DNA from: Planctomycetota bacterium | Lineage (GTDB): Bacteria; Planctomycetota; Phycisphaerae; UBA1845 | DNA: 20,681 nt | Assembly: GCA_022567365.1 (NCBI GenBank) | Contig: JADFHG010000003.1 | Location: forward strand, 1 to 20,681 | Direction of reading: 5' to 3' | Shown here: positions 1 through 7,414 of the stretch, piece by piece | How positions within the stretch are numbered: the first letter of the stretch is position 1 | Layout: each line of letters begins with the position of its first letter | Made by a program: the position numbers and the translations under genes | Notes under the pieces: generated by a model | Told to the model about the DNA's origin: nothing | The model's input: only the letters and a program-made list of their open reading frames with translations | The model's database searches: none

Positions 1-9
1 GCCGCGACA

Positions 10-276
10 CTACCTCGCCCTGCCGCCGTGCCCCCGAAACGTCCGCGTCGGGCTGAATTCGCCGAGCTTGTGCCCGACCATGTCCTCCGTCACTTGCACG
101 GGGAGAAACTTATGTCCGTTGTGAACCTCGAATTTCTGTCCCACGAACTCCGGAACGATCGTACACCGCCGCGCCCAAGTACGAATCGCGACCGTCGAGT
201 TCTGACTCTTCGCACGCATCACCCGGTTGAAGAGCTTCTCGTCGACGAACGGTCCTTTTTTTTGCGATCGAGCCAT
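10..276 (-). CDS. rpsS: Ribosomal protein S19
   Basis: S19 is a small-subunit head protein that contacts S13 and the intersubunit bridges. The 88-residue product shows ARSQKKGPFVDEKL at the start, then TWARRCTIVPEFVGQKFEVHNGHKF, and VTEDMVGHKLGEFSPTRTFRGHGG at the end, all nearly invariant in the family. I chose ATG at 274-276 (MARSQ), matching the universal MARS/MPRS start. A GTG at 286-288 would add four residues (MVNR) and is less likely because the GGAG of the ribosome binding site lies between the two, 11 bases before the ATG. The gene ends 9 bases before the window edge; rplV is expected next. Confidence 0.96.
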   Translation of the reverse strand: MARSQKKGPFVDEKLFNRVMRAKSQNSTVAIRTWARRCTIVPEFVGQKFEVHNGHKFLPVQVTEDMVGHKLGEFSPTRTFRGHGGRAR

Positions 277-363
277 CCGATTCACCACTCCACACGGCGA
301 AGCCGCCGCACAAATCGTTCCATCTCACGCCTGTCTTACACCAATCCGTCCGCCGGCGTCTGC

Positions 364-1227
364 CTATCGCGGCCTGGGCAATTGTCCATATCGCCTCGAC
401 TTCCGGCGACGGAGAATCCGGGGGTTCGACACCTTGTTGGGAGACCGGGTGCGTCCGCCTTTCGCCAAGACACCGGTGGCGCTGCACGGGTGCCGACCGC
501 CTCCGCTTCGACCCTCGCCGCCACCAAGCGGGTGTGCGACCGGGTTTTTCGCGGTACCACGCACATGCGGACGCCGCCCTCGATGTCGTGTGCGGCCCGC
601 TTTGCCCCACCGGAGATTCTGGTGGTCGGCGTTGCCAAGGGTACCGATTGTCGCGCGGCATTCCGAACGGACCTCACGCATTTCGCCCGACGGGAGAACC
701 AGAATGGCCCACTGGTCGTTTCGCGAAAGAAGCCTCGCCGACGCGCCGGCGCTCCGCGCCAGCTTGCCGCCCTGTCCGGCGTTGAGCTCCACGTTATGCA
801 CGTCCATTCCCTGCGGGATCTTTTTGAGCGGCATTGCGTTGCCGGTCTTCGGCTCCACGGAAGGGCCGCTCTCGATGACGTCGTCCACGCCCAATCCCGC
901 GGGCGCCAAGATGTAGCGCTTCACTCCGTCGGAGTATTCCACCAGGGCGATGTGGCACGATCGGTTCGGATCATACTCCACCGCCCGCACCGTGCCCGGA
1001 ACCCCGTCGTAGGTTCGTTTGAAGTCGATGATCCGATAGATACGGCGCGCTCCGCCTCCGCGATGGCGGCACGTGATCCAACCATGGTGGTTTCGACCAC
1101 CGTGCTTCTTCAGTCGCTGGCAGAGCGATTTCTCCGGGCGCTTTCGCTTGTCCGAAATCTCGGAGAAATCGTTGACCGTCGACTGCCGTCGGCCCGGTGA
1201 CGTCGGCTTGTATTTCTTGACTCCCAT
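364..1227 (-). CDS. rplB: Ribosomal protein L2
   Basis: L2 is needed for subunit joining and lies close to the peptidyl-transferase centre. The 287-residue product has the N-terminal YKPTSPGRR, GGRNHHG (residues 43-49), EYDPNRS, the GNAMPLKKIPQG strand, ARSAGASARLL, RATIGTLGNADH and the C-terminal motif NPVAHPLGGGEG (228-239). In this motif the first His (His232, equivalent to the functionally important His229 of E. coli) is kept, but the second His of HPHGGGEG is Leu234. The final 45 residues (SGGGRHPCSATGVLAKGG and a basic RRRKSRR tail) differ from the E. coli type; I recall similar HP[ML]GGGEG forms in planctomycetes. rpsS follows after 87 bases. Confidence 0.96.
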   Translation of the reverse strand: MGVKKYKPTSPGRRQSTVNDFSEISDKRKRPEKSLCQRLKKHGGRNHHGWITCRHRGGGARRIYRIIDFKRTYDGVPGTVRAVEYDPNRSCHIALVEYSDGVKRYILAPAGLGVDDVIESGPSVEPKTGNAMPLKKIPQGMDVHNVELNAGQGGKLARSAGASARLLSRNDQWAILVLPSGEMREVRSECRATIGTLGNADHQNLRWGKAGRTRHRGRRPHVRGTAKNPVAHPLGGGEGRSGGGRHPCSATGVLAKGGRTRSPNKVSNPRILRRRKSRRYGQLPRPR

Positions 1228-1281
1228 TCCGTGCTCTACGTCGTCGTTCGCTCAGGTTGCCGCTTGGCGCCGGCCCCTGGC

Positions 1282-1593
1282 CTAGAACAAATCAATATGG
1301 CTGTTCGGTCCTAGAACCACAACGGCCTTCTTCCATTTCGGCGTCGATCCCATTTTATAGCGCACGCGCCGCGGCTTACCCTTACGATTCGATGTACGCA
1401 CCGAGATCACCTTCACATCGTAGATCTTCTCGATCGCCTGACGAATCATCGGCTTGGACGCCTTCGGGTGAACCTCGAACGCGAAGGATCCACCGCGAGC
1501 AGGCCGACTGCGCGTCGCGTCTTGCGACTGCTGGGCCTGATGCGTGCCCTTCTCCGTCACCAACGGTCGCTTCACAATGTGGTAAATGTCCAT
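1282..1593 (-). CDS. rplW: Ribosomal protein L23
   Basis: L23 sits at the exit of the peptide tunnel and is the docking site for trigger factor and SRP. The 103-residue product begins MDIYHIVKRPLVTEKGTHQ. An added Gln/Arg/Ser-rich stretch follows (about residues 19-34, QAQQSQDATRSRPARG) before the conserved strand SFAFEVHPKASKPMIRQAIEKIYDVKV and the tail loop TSNRKGKPRRVRYKMG, ending in KKAVVVLGPNSHIDLF. The insert makes the first loop roughly 13 residues longer than in E. coli, near the tunnel-exit surface. The ribosome binding site is weak. It follows rplD by 42 bases and precedes rplB by 54, the standard S10-operon order. Confidence 0.95.
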   Translation of the reverse strand: MDIYHIVKRPLVTEKGTHQAQQSQDATRSRPARGGSFAFEVHPKASKPMIRQAIEKIYDVKVISVRTSNRKGKPRRVRYKMGSTPKWKKAVVVLGPNSHIDLF

Positions 1594-1635
1594 GAGATTC
1601 GCACCGTCTCCGACCGGTCGGCCGGAGCCAACCGC

Positions 1636-2301
1636 CTACGTGTCGAATGCCTGGTCCCCGGAAGTCCCCGCCCCGAGACAAAGGGGATCATCCACGAGCC
1701 GCGCAAAAGCCGGCTTTGTGAAGATCAACTTTCGGCGGCGAAGTATCTCGTACACGTGGATCTCGTGAACACGCCGCACTTCGGTCTTGGGAATGTTGCG
1801 TGCGGAGAGGTAGACGTTCTCGGAGGGGCCGTCCATCGCCAGGACGCACCCATTGTCCGCGCCCAACGCAGCCAGCATCGATGCCATTGTCCTGGTCTTG
1901 GGGGCATCCATCTCCAACCCGTCCACGATCATCACGTCTTCCGATAGAATCTTCGCCAAAATCGCGCTTTGTCGCGCGAGGCGCCGCATGTGCTTGGGGA
2001 AACCTTTCGTCGATTGCCCGCCGCGGTTCGCGAACGCCCGCCCGCCGCCCCGACGGACCGGCGTACGGATGGAGCCCGCGCGAGCATTCCCGGTGCCTTT
2101 TTGGCGGTATAGCTTCCGCGTCGATCCCACGACGTCGGATCGCCCTTTGGTCCTCGCGCTTCGCTGCCTGCGGCGGTCGAGGTGGGCAACGACCGCCTGC
2201 TTGAGCAACGCGGGACGAACCTCGCCGCCCAACGCCTCGGCGGCGATGGTGAGTTCGCCGGTTCGCTCACCCTGCATATTGAATACGGGAACCGCCAGCA
2301 T
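1636..2301 (-). CDS. rplD: Ribosomal protein L4
   Basis: L4 lines part of the peptide exit tunnel and in E. coli is the autogenous repressor of the S10 operon. The 221-residue product begins MLAVPVFNMQGERTGEL, then has VAHLDRRRQRSARTKGRSDVVGSTRKLYRQKGTGNAR, the extended tunnel loop RRGGGRAFANRG, and a globular C-terminal part with MRRLARQSAILAKI, IVDGLEMDAPKT and ARNIPKTEVRRV. The length is usual. The C-terminal ~20 residues after FARLV are non-conserved. It starts 5 bases after the rplC stop, so the two are likely translationally coupled. The sequence resembles planctomycete L4 as I remember it, one of the better taxonomic hints here. Confidence 0.96.
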   Translation of the reverse strand: MLAVPVFNMQGERTGELTIAAEALGGEVRPALLKQAVVAHLDRRRQRSARTKGRSDVVGSTRKLYRQKGTGNARAGSIRTPVRRGGGRAFANRGGQSTKGFPKHMRRLARQSAILAKILSEDVMIVDGLEMDAPKTRTMASMLAALGADNGCVLAMDGPSENVYLSARNIPKTEVRRVHEIHVYEILRRRKLIFTKPAFARLVDDPLCLGAGTSGDQAFDT

Positions 2302-2306
2302 CCGCC

Positions 2307-2957
2307 CTAGCCCTTCTTCTTTGCCTTTTTGACCATGAGCAGGCTGCCGTTCGCGCCGGGCACGCTCCCTTGAATCACCATCAGACCCTGCTCGGGAATG
2401 ACCTTGATGAGCCGCAGCGAACTGACCGTCCGGCGGTTGGTGCCCATGTGGCCTGCCATCGGCTTGCCCTTCTTCACGCCGCGACCGGTGCCCGTATCGG
2501 CATGACCGCCGATGCTACCGGCGGAACGGTGTTTCCGTTCGACGCCGTGCGAGGCACACAGCCCCCCGAAACCATGCCGCTTCATTACACCGGCGAAACC
2601 CTTACCCTTTGTCGTGCCCGTCACGTCGACGTATGTGATCTCGTCTTCCAGGAATCGCTCCACGGTCAGCACGTCACCGCGTTTGACCGAAGACGGACCA
2701 TCAAGACGCACCTCGCGGATGTAGCGTTTCGGACCGGTGCGCGCTTTGGCCGCATGGCCGATCTGGGGCATCGTCGAACGATGCGGCTTGGCGTCCACAA
2801 ACCCCAATTGCAACGCATCGTAACCGTCCGTCTCCCGGTTCTTGACCTGCAACACAACGCACGGTCCTACCTTGACGACCGTCACCGGGGTTGCTTCACC
2901 GCGTTCCCCCAGGACGCGCGTCATACCGATTTTTGTGCCAAGTAGCGCCAGCGTCAT
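2307..2957 (-). CDS. rplC: Ribosomal protein L3
   Basis: L3 is an early-assembly large-subunit protein whose loop reaches towards the peptidyl-transferase centre. The 216-residue product starts MTLALLGTKIGMTRV, the universal L3 opening, and contains VTGTTKGKGFAGVMKRH, the extended loop SHGVERKHRSAGSIGG with an enlarged HADTGTGRGVKKGKPMAGHMG, and the C-terminal VPGANGSLLMVKKAKKK. The Gln methylated by PrmB in E. coli (in GSIGQNQTPG) is not preserved in this loop. ATG at 2955-2957 agrees with the family and has GAAGAG about 6 bases upstream. The frame stays open for 44 codons further back to an ATG at 3089, but that part resembles no L3. It follows rpsJ by 142 bases and precedes rplD by 5. Confidence 0.95.
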   Translation of the reverse strand: MTLALLGTKIGMTRVLGERGEATPVTVVKVGPCVVLQVKNRETDGYDALQLGFVDAKPHRSTMPQIGHAAKARTGPKRYIREVRLDGPSSVKRGDVLTVERFLEDEITYVDVTGTTKGKGFAGVMKRHGFGGLCASHGVERKHRSAGSIGGHADTGTGRGVKKGKPMAGHMGTNRRTVSSLRLIKVIPEQGLMVIQGSVPGANGSLLMVKKAKKKG

Positions 2958-3099
2958 GAGATACTCTTCGTCCTCGTTCTCTAACGGAAACCCCGTTCCC
3001 GTTTGCCACGGATCGTGCGATGAAGCTCGCACGTCTTCTTGTCGTGCAGGATGCGCCATGGTCGCGCGACGACGACCGGGCGCGGGCATCGTAAGGCCG

Positions 3100-3429
3100 T
3101 CAGGTTTTGATCTTCACGAATACGCCCGCGGGCACGACCAAGCGATTGAGCGCCTCGATCGTACGGGCCGTCGGCTCGCTAATGTCGATGAGCCGCTTGT
3201 GGGTCCGCATCTCGAACTGCTCACGGGACTTCTTGTCGATATGCGGACTCCGAAGAACCGTGTATCGCTCGATGCGGGTCGGCAAAGGAATCGGACCGTG
3301 CACCTTGGCACTCGTGCGCTTCGCGTGCTCGACGATCTCCCGCGCGGAGGCGTCCAACGCCTGCGTGTCATACGCCTCCATGCGGATCCGAATTCTGTTC
3401 TTTGCCTTCTTTGCCTTCTTTGCCTTCAT
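3100..3429 (-). CDS. rpsJ: Ribosomal protein S10, with a Lys/Ala-repeat N-terminus
   Basis: S10 is a small-subunit head protein, also called NusE because it joins transcription antitermination complexes and binds NusG. The 109-residue product has IRIRMEAYD, the loop SAKVHGPIPLPTRIERYTVLRSPHIDKKS, FEMRTHKRLIDI and C-terminal PAGVFVKIKT. Before the conserved core is a short MKAKKAKKAKN extension encoded by three 9-bp units at 3398-3424. ATG at 3427-3429 is the first ATG in the frame; a TTG twelve codons upstream is less likely. The ribosome binding site is weak (a G-rich stretch). It is the first gene of the S10 operon, about 60 bases downstream of the predicted transcription start. Confidence 0.95.
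   Translation of the reverse strand: MKAKKAKKAKNRIRIRMEAYDTQALDASAREIVEHAKRTSAKVHGPIPLPTRIERYTVLRSPHIDKKSREQFEMRTHKRLIDISEPTARTIEALNRLVVPAGVFVKIKT
3398..3424 (-). repeat. Three tandem 9-bp units in the rpsJ start region
   Basis: The unit TTCTTTGCC (plus strand) occurs three times without interruption and encodes repeated Lys-Ala-Lys at the S10 N-terminus. Such tandem units are prone to copy-number change; in-frame gain or loss would only alter the basic tail. Confidence 0.85.
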
Positions 3430-3495
3430 TGCGCACCAACCCCGTCGCTCGGCCCCATTCGCCAAGCCAAAACCCTCAAAAACACCGAGCCCAGC

Positions 3496-3523
3496 AGGAT
3501 AGGCGTTCTTCCCGGCCTGTCAA
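3496..3523 (-). promoter_or_regulatory. Sigma70-type promoter for the S10 operon
   Basis: On the minus strand a perfect -35 box TTGACA (3518-3523) is followed by a 16-base spacer and TATCCT (3496-3501) as -10 box. The sequence upstream of the -35 is AT-rich, as in strong ribosomal-protein promoters. Transcription would start near 3488-3490, giving a leader of about 60 bases before the rpsJ ATG. It is the best promoter match I found in any spacer of the window. Confidence 0.65.
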
Positions 3524-3852
3524 CCGAAATAATCGACAATTCTGTATGAACGGCACCGAAAATGCCCAGACCGTGCGGAGGCCGCTCGAGTTCGGCCTGG
3601 CTCCGCGTCGGGCGGGTTTCGTCGGTTCTCGTAGCGAAAGCGGGCTTCCACGAACGGCGAGCAGTCAATGCGTCCGACGGTATACGGCCGCAATCAACAC
3701 TCGACCGCGCTCAGCGTTGCGAAAACCGCCGGCTGCGGGGCTGCGCGTTCAGTATCACACCAATATCGCCAACCAGAGTGCGGCATCGGCGTCCCATCCG
3801 CAGTTTCAACCGCGGGCGCGGGACTCCTTCCGCGTGATACCCTTGGGTCGCC

Positions 3853-3872
3853 CGCGCGCCAGACGGCGCGCG
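3853..3872. other. GC-rich hairpin downstream of fusA
   Basis: A perfect 8-bp inverted repeat CGCGCGCC/GGCGCGCG with a 4-base loop lies about 120 bases after the fusA stop. No T-run follows on the minus strand, so intrinsic termination is doubtful; it could pause polymerase or protect the fusA mRNA end. Confidence 0.4.
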
Positions 3873-3992
3873 AGGAGCTGCGCCTCCCGATTGGACCATT
3901 GGATTCAGTAGCGAGCCAGCACTTTCCTTGGTCGGAGGCCCGCCGAGCACCCGTTGGCTCGGGAGAGGCGATTGGCCGACTTCCGACGTGCG

Positions 3993-6062
3993 TCAGCCCA
4001 CTAGCCGCTTCGTTTGCTCCGAGGACACGGCGGAGTAGTGCGACGGTGTCATCGTTGACGTCGCCCGACCCTGAGAGAGACTGCGAAGCTTGGTCACGTA
4101 GCCGAACATCTCGGACAATGGGACGTTCGCGTGAATGACCCGATCGGTTCCAAGGATTTCCGTATTGCGCACGACGGCCTTGCGTGCGTTCAGATCCGAC
4201 ATGATCGGGCCGAGGTAGGCCTCCGACGTCACCACCTCCACGGACATGATCGGCTGCAACAAGACCGGACCCGCTTCATTCATCGCAGCGTAGAAAGCGA
4301 CGCGCGCGGCGTTCTCGAATGCCAGTTCGGTCGTGTTTGTCTCGTGCTGTTCGATTGCCACGACGTCTATTTCCCAGTCAATGACCGGATAGCCGCCGAG
4401 CACGCCGCTCTGGGCCGCTTCCAATATCCCGGTCTCGATGGCGTCAAAGTGTTCGGCCACCGTCAACTGTCCCGCCACGTGATTGATGATCTTGTGGTTG
4501 GCCCGCCCCTCTTTGTGGGGACGGTGGCACATTCGGAGACGAACCTCCGCGAAGTGGCTCCGCGCACCGAGCTGTCGCTCGAAGTGGCCGCGGCCTTCGC
4601 CGGTTGAACCCACGGTCTCTCGATAGGAGACACGCGGTTTGCCTACCAATACGCCCACGTTCATGTCGTGGTCGAGCCGTCGAACCATGACCTGGAGATG
4701 AAGTTCTCCCATGCCGCTAAGTAGCGTTTGGCCGGTTTCGGGATCGACCTTCACCGCGATTGTCGGATCCTGGCGTTGAAGCGCCCGCAGCGCATCGTCG
4801 AGCTTGTCGCGATCGCGCGACGATTTCGGCTCTATCGAGATGCTGATGACCGTTTCCGGGAATTCGATCGACTCGAGGATCACCGGAATCCCCGCGCTGC
4901 AGAGGGTGTCGCCGGTCAAAGATTCCTTGGGACCGACCACGGCGACAATATCACCGGCACACGCACGAGTCAGTTGGTCGCGACGCTTCGCGAATACACG
5001 AAACACCCGCGTGATATTCTCCTTGCGTCCCGTACGCGGATTTGTCACGCGTGCGTTGCCGGCCAGGGTGCCGGAATAAATGCGCAGGTAATACAGATCC
5101 ACGGGCTTGTCCGCGACGATCTTGAACACCAATGCGGCCAGTGGACCGTCCGGATCGCACGGGAGCTCGACTTTCTTGTCCGGGTGATTCGCGTCGACCG
5201 CAAGGATTGGCGGCATGTCCAGCGGGCTCGGCAAGTAGTCGCATACCGCATCCAACATCCTTTGCACGCCTACGAAGCGTAATGCGCTGCCACAAAGGAC
5301 CGGTTGGATCGCACCGGCGATCGTGGCACGGCGAATCGCCGCGCGGATCTCGGCCGGTTGCAGGGCCTCGCCCTCCAGCACCTTCGCCATCACGTCGTCG
5401 CAGTGATCGGCGAGAGCCTCCTCGAGTCGAACCCGATCCTCACGGGTCGTCTCGAGCATTGCCTCTGGAATGTCGCGGACCTCGAACGAAGAACCGAGTT
5501 GGGCGGCGTTGTAATACAGCGCTTTCATCTCGATCAAGTCGATGATGCCCTCGAATTCCTGTCCCTCACCGATCGGGCGCTGCACGGCCAGTGGGTTGCC
5601 GCCGAGTCGTGTGGAGATCGACTCCACCGCACGCTCGAAGTCGGCCCCCATGCGATCCATCTTGTTGACAAAACAGATGCGCGGCACGTTGTACTTGTTG
5701 GCCTGCCGCCATACCGTCTCCGACTGGGCCTCCACACCCTCCTTGGCGTCAAAGACTGCCACGGCTCCATCGAGGACGCGTAACGAACGCTCGACTTCCG
5801 CGGTAAAATCCACGTGCCCCGGTGTGTCGATCAGGTTGATCGTATAGCCGTTCCACAGACACGATACCGCCGCGGAAAAAATGGTGATGCCGCGTTCCTG
5901 CTCCTGCCCGTCGAAATCCGTGGTGGTTGTTCCGTCGTCGACGTCGCCCATGCGATGCGTTCGACCGGTGTAGTAGAGGATGCGTTCGGTAGTCGTTGTC
6001 TTGCCGGCGTCTATGTGCGCGGTGATACCGATGTTGCGGAGGCGGGTTAGGTCGGCGCTCAT
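3993..6062 (-). CDS. fusA: Elongation factor G
   Basis: EF-G is the GTPase that drives translocation of tRNAs and mRNA. The 689-residue product is full length. GTPase motifs are AHIDAGKT (residues 15-22), switch I ending QERGIT, DTPGH (79-83) and NKMD (133-136). Domain III contains SGMGELHLQVMV. Domains IV and V contain the GYPVIDWEID region, MSVEVVTSEAYLG and MFGYVTKLRSLSQGRA. The switch I stretch GTTTTDFDGQEQ resembles planctomycete EF-Gs. Planctomycetes often have more than one EF-G type; I cannot tell from sequence alone which subclass this is, but its str-operon place favours the main translocase. It is not followed by tuf; a 563-base non-coding gap comes next. A GAG about 8 bases before ATG may act as ribosome binding site. 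Confidence 0.97.
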   Translation of the reverse strand: MSADLTRLRNIGITAHIDAGKTTTTERILYYTGRTHRMGDVDDGTTTTDFDGQEQERGITIFSAAVSCLWNGYTINLIDTPGHVDFTAEVERSLRVLDGAVAVFDAKEGVEAQSETVWRQANKYNVPRICFVNKMDRMGADFERAVESISTRLGGNPLAVQRPIGEGQEFEGIIDLIEMKALYYNAAQLGSSFEVRDIPEAMLETTREDRVRLEEALADHCDDVMAKVLEGEALQPAEIRAAIRRATIAGAIQPVLCGSALRFVGVQRMLDAVCDYLPSPLDMPPILAVDANHPDKKVELPCDPDGPLAALVFKIVADKPVDLYYLRIYSGTLAGNARVTNPRTGRKENITRVFRVFAKRRDQLTRACAGDIVAVVGPKESLTGDTLCSAGIPVILESIEFPETVISISIEPKSSRDRDKLDDALRALQRQDPTIAVKVDPETGQTLLSGMGELHLQVMVRRLDHDMNVGVLVGKPRVSYRETVGSTGEGRGHFERQLGARSHFAEVRLRMCHRPHKEGRANHKIINHVAGQLTVAEHFDAIETGILEAAQSGVLGGYPVIDWEIDVVAIEQHETNTTELAFENAARVAFYAAMNEAGPVLLQPIMSVEVVTSEAYLGPIMSDLNARKAVVRNTEILGTDRVIHANVPLSEMFGYVTKLRSLSQGRATSTMTPSHYSAVSSEQTKRLVG

Positions 6063-6193
6063 CGTCTATCTCGCTCGACCGGCGACACACCGCACCGGCA
6101 TCGTTCGAGTCCTATCGGCCGAAGGATCCGCGCGACGAGCGAACTCGCCCGCCAACGGCATCGAATTGATCGGTCACGCTGATCGAGGACGTT

Positions 6194-6670
6194 TCACCAT
6201 GCGAAATGCGCAAACGCCTTGTTCGCATCGGCCATTCGATGGACGTTTTCTCGCTGTGTGAATGCGGTCCCCTCGCCCTTGTGTGCGTCGAGAAGCTCGC
6301 GCGCGAGCGACTCGCACGTAGGGCGGCCCTTTCGTTGCCGGGCGGCCTGGATGATCCACCGGATCGCAAGCGTGGTTTGCCGTGCCGGTCCGACCTGGAC
6401 GGGCACTTGGTAGTTGCTGCCGCCGACGCGTTTTGAACGAACCTGGATGTTCGGACGGACCCGACTGACCGCCTCTTCGAAGACCTCCAGAGGCGTCTTG
6501 TCCGGCACCTGCTTTTGGACGATGTCCAGCGCGTCGTACACCACGCGAGTCGCCGCGGTCTTCTTGCCGTCCCACATCACGCAGTTAATGAACTTGGACA
6601 GCAGCTTGCTGTCGTACCTTGTGTCGGGCCGCAACTGAGATGCCGACTTCGTGAAACGCTTATATGCCAT
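6194..6670 (-). CDS. rpsG: Ribosomal protein S7
   Basis: S7 nucleates assembly of the small-subunit head on 16S rRNA and contacts E-site tRNA. In E. coli it also represses its own operon. The 158-residue product shows DSKLLSKFINCVMWDGKK (residues 20-37), the helix EVFEEAVSRVRPNIQVRSKRVGG, YQVPVQV, and the C-terminal region with REN-HRMADANKAFAHF. The length is typical. ATG is preceded by GGGAAGAG about 7 bases upstream. It follows the bioY-like gene by 86 bases instead of rpsL directly, and precedes fusA by 131 bases. I did not identify the S7 translational operator described in E. coli between rpsL and rpsG. Confidence 0.97.
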   Translation of the reverse strand: MAYKRFTKSASQLRPDTRYDSKLLSKFINCVMWDGKKTAATRVVYDALDIVQKQVPDKTPLEVFEEAVSRVRPNIQVRSKRVGGSNYQVPVQVGPARQTTLAIRWIIQAARQRKGRPTCESLARELLDAHKGEGTAFTQRENVHRMADANKAFAHFAW

Positions 6671-6756
6671 CGATTGACTCTTCCCTAGAGACTGCTGCTA
6701 CCCATCCCGATGCGACCCGCCGTCGCCCATCCCACCGATCAAACGGCCGAACCGGC

Positions 6757-7371
6757 TCAGGCGTCGCCCGAATACCCATCTTTTTTGCCGGACAACCCGC
6801 GGACCGCCACCACTAGGCTCACCGCAACGGCGAGCTTCAACAAGGCCGGCACCATGAACGCAATCCCGCCGGACGGAACCGCCAACCGCGGATCGACCGA
6901 CCAAAACCAGACCACGCGCCAGGCGATTCCGCACATGAACAGAACCGCCGTTCCCGCACACGCTGCGGCCAACAGCCGTCCGACGGTCGCGGTTCGCTGA
7001 CCCTTGAGAACACTCACAAGCCACGCCGCGACCAAAAATCCAATGATGTACCCGCCGGTCGGTCCCGCGAGCCCGAGCGATCCTGGCGCAAAGAAGGGCA
7101 ATCCCGCACTCCCCCCGGCGATATACCCCGCGATGGTCGCACCCGCTTCGCGCGGCGACAGGCTAAAACCGATCATCAGGATCACGAGCGACTGAAGAGT
7201 GAGTGGGACGTCGGTGCCGGGAAGCCGCAGGCAAAACTGCGCGCTTGCCGCCAACAACAGGCACATCCCGCCAACGCGACAGAACGCCCAATAGCGGCTA
7301 TCGACCCGGAATGCCTCGCGCCACCGCAGCCGGCGATTGATCCGCGTTCCGGCGGACTTCGGACTGTCCAT
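6757..7371 (-). CDS. bioY: BioY-family biotin transporter S component
   Basis: BioY proteins are the substrate-binding membrane subunits (S components) of ECF-type vitamin importers and bind biotin. The 204-residue product has a basic N-terminus of about 25 residues. About six hydrophobic segments follow (near 29-50, 56-72, 76-96, 105-123, 130-150 and 168-191). The family signature is VPLTLQSLVILMIGF (55-69), SAGLPFF (88-94) and GPTGGYIIGFL (103-113). In the last helix the usual P-G-D-L-[IL]-K becomes V-P-A-L-L-K: Ala176 stands where the ligand-binding Asp is expected, while Lys179 is kept. No ECF ATPase or EcfT genes are in the window, so it would use a shared module elsewhere or act alone. 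Its place between rpsL and rpsG, 43 and 86 bases away, is highly unusual. Confidence 0.88.
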   Translation of the reverse strand: MDSPKSAGTRINRRLRWREAFRVDSRYWAFCRVGGMCLLLAASAQFCLRLPGTDVPLTLQSLVILMIGFSLSPREAGATIAGYIAGGSAGLPFFAPGSLGLAGPTGGYIIGFLVAAWLVSVLKGQRTATVGRLLAAACAGTAVLFMCGIAWRVVWFWSVDPRLAVPSGGIAFMVPALLKLAVAVSLVVAVRGLSGKKDGYSGDA

Positions 7372-7380
7372 TTCTCTCAT

Positions 7381-7385
7381 TCCTC
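7381..7385 (-). promoter_or_regulatory. Ribosome binding site deciding the bioY start
   Basis: GAGGA on the minus strand lies 9 bases before ATG at 7369-7371. It directly abuts another in-frame ATG at 7378-7380, which is therefore too close to use it, so the downstream ATG is preferred. Confidence 0.6.
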
Positions 7386-7414
7386 GAACGCCCGGTGTCT
7401 GACGCCGTCGCCGT

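Larger units (their letters stand above)
3430..3992 (-). other. Non-coding gap between fusA and rpsJ
   Basis: This is the longest stretch without a gene (563 bases). Short open frames of about 80 codons cross it (around 3426-3668 and 3711-3950), but their translations are Arg/Pro/Ala-rich and match nothing I know. Just after fusA it contains a GC-rich hairpin (3853-3872), and near rpsJ a good promoter (3496-3523) with AT-rich sequence upstream of it. This is where tuf sits in many bacteria; no trace of tuf is visible. The gap probably separates the fusA transcript from a separately initiated S10 operon (inference). Confidence 0.6.

Noticed and set aside
28..1200. 390-codon plus-strand open frame opposite rpsS and rplB
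   Set aside because: Its translation is Arg/Ser/Pro-rich, it spans two real genes and their spacer, and it matches no family; it is an antisense shadow.
3426..3950. Two ~80-codon minus-strand frames in the fusA-rpsJ gap as small genes
   Set aside because: There is no ribosome binding site of note and no family resemblance. One overlaps the rpsJ start and the predicted promoter, so they are not supported as coding.
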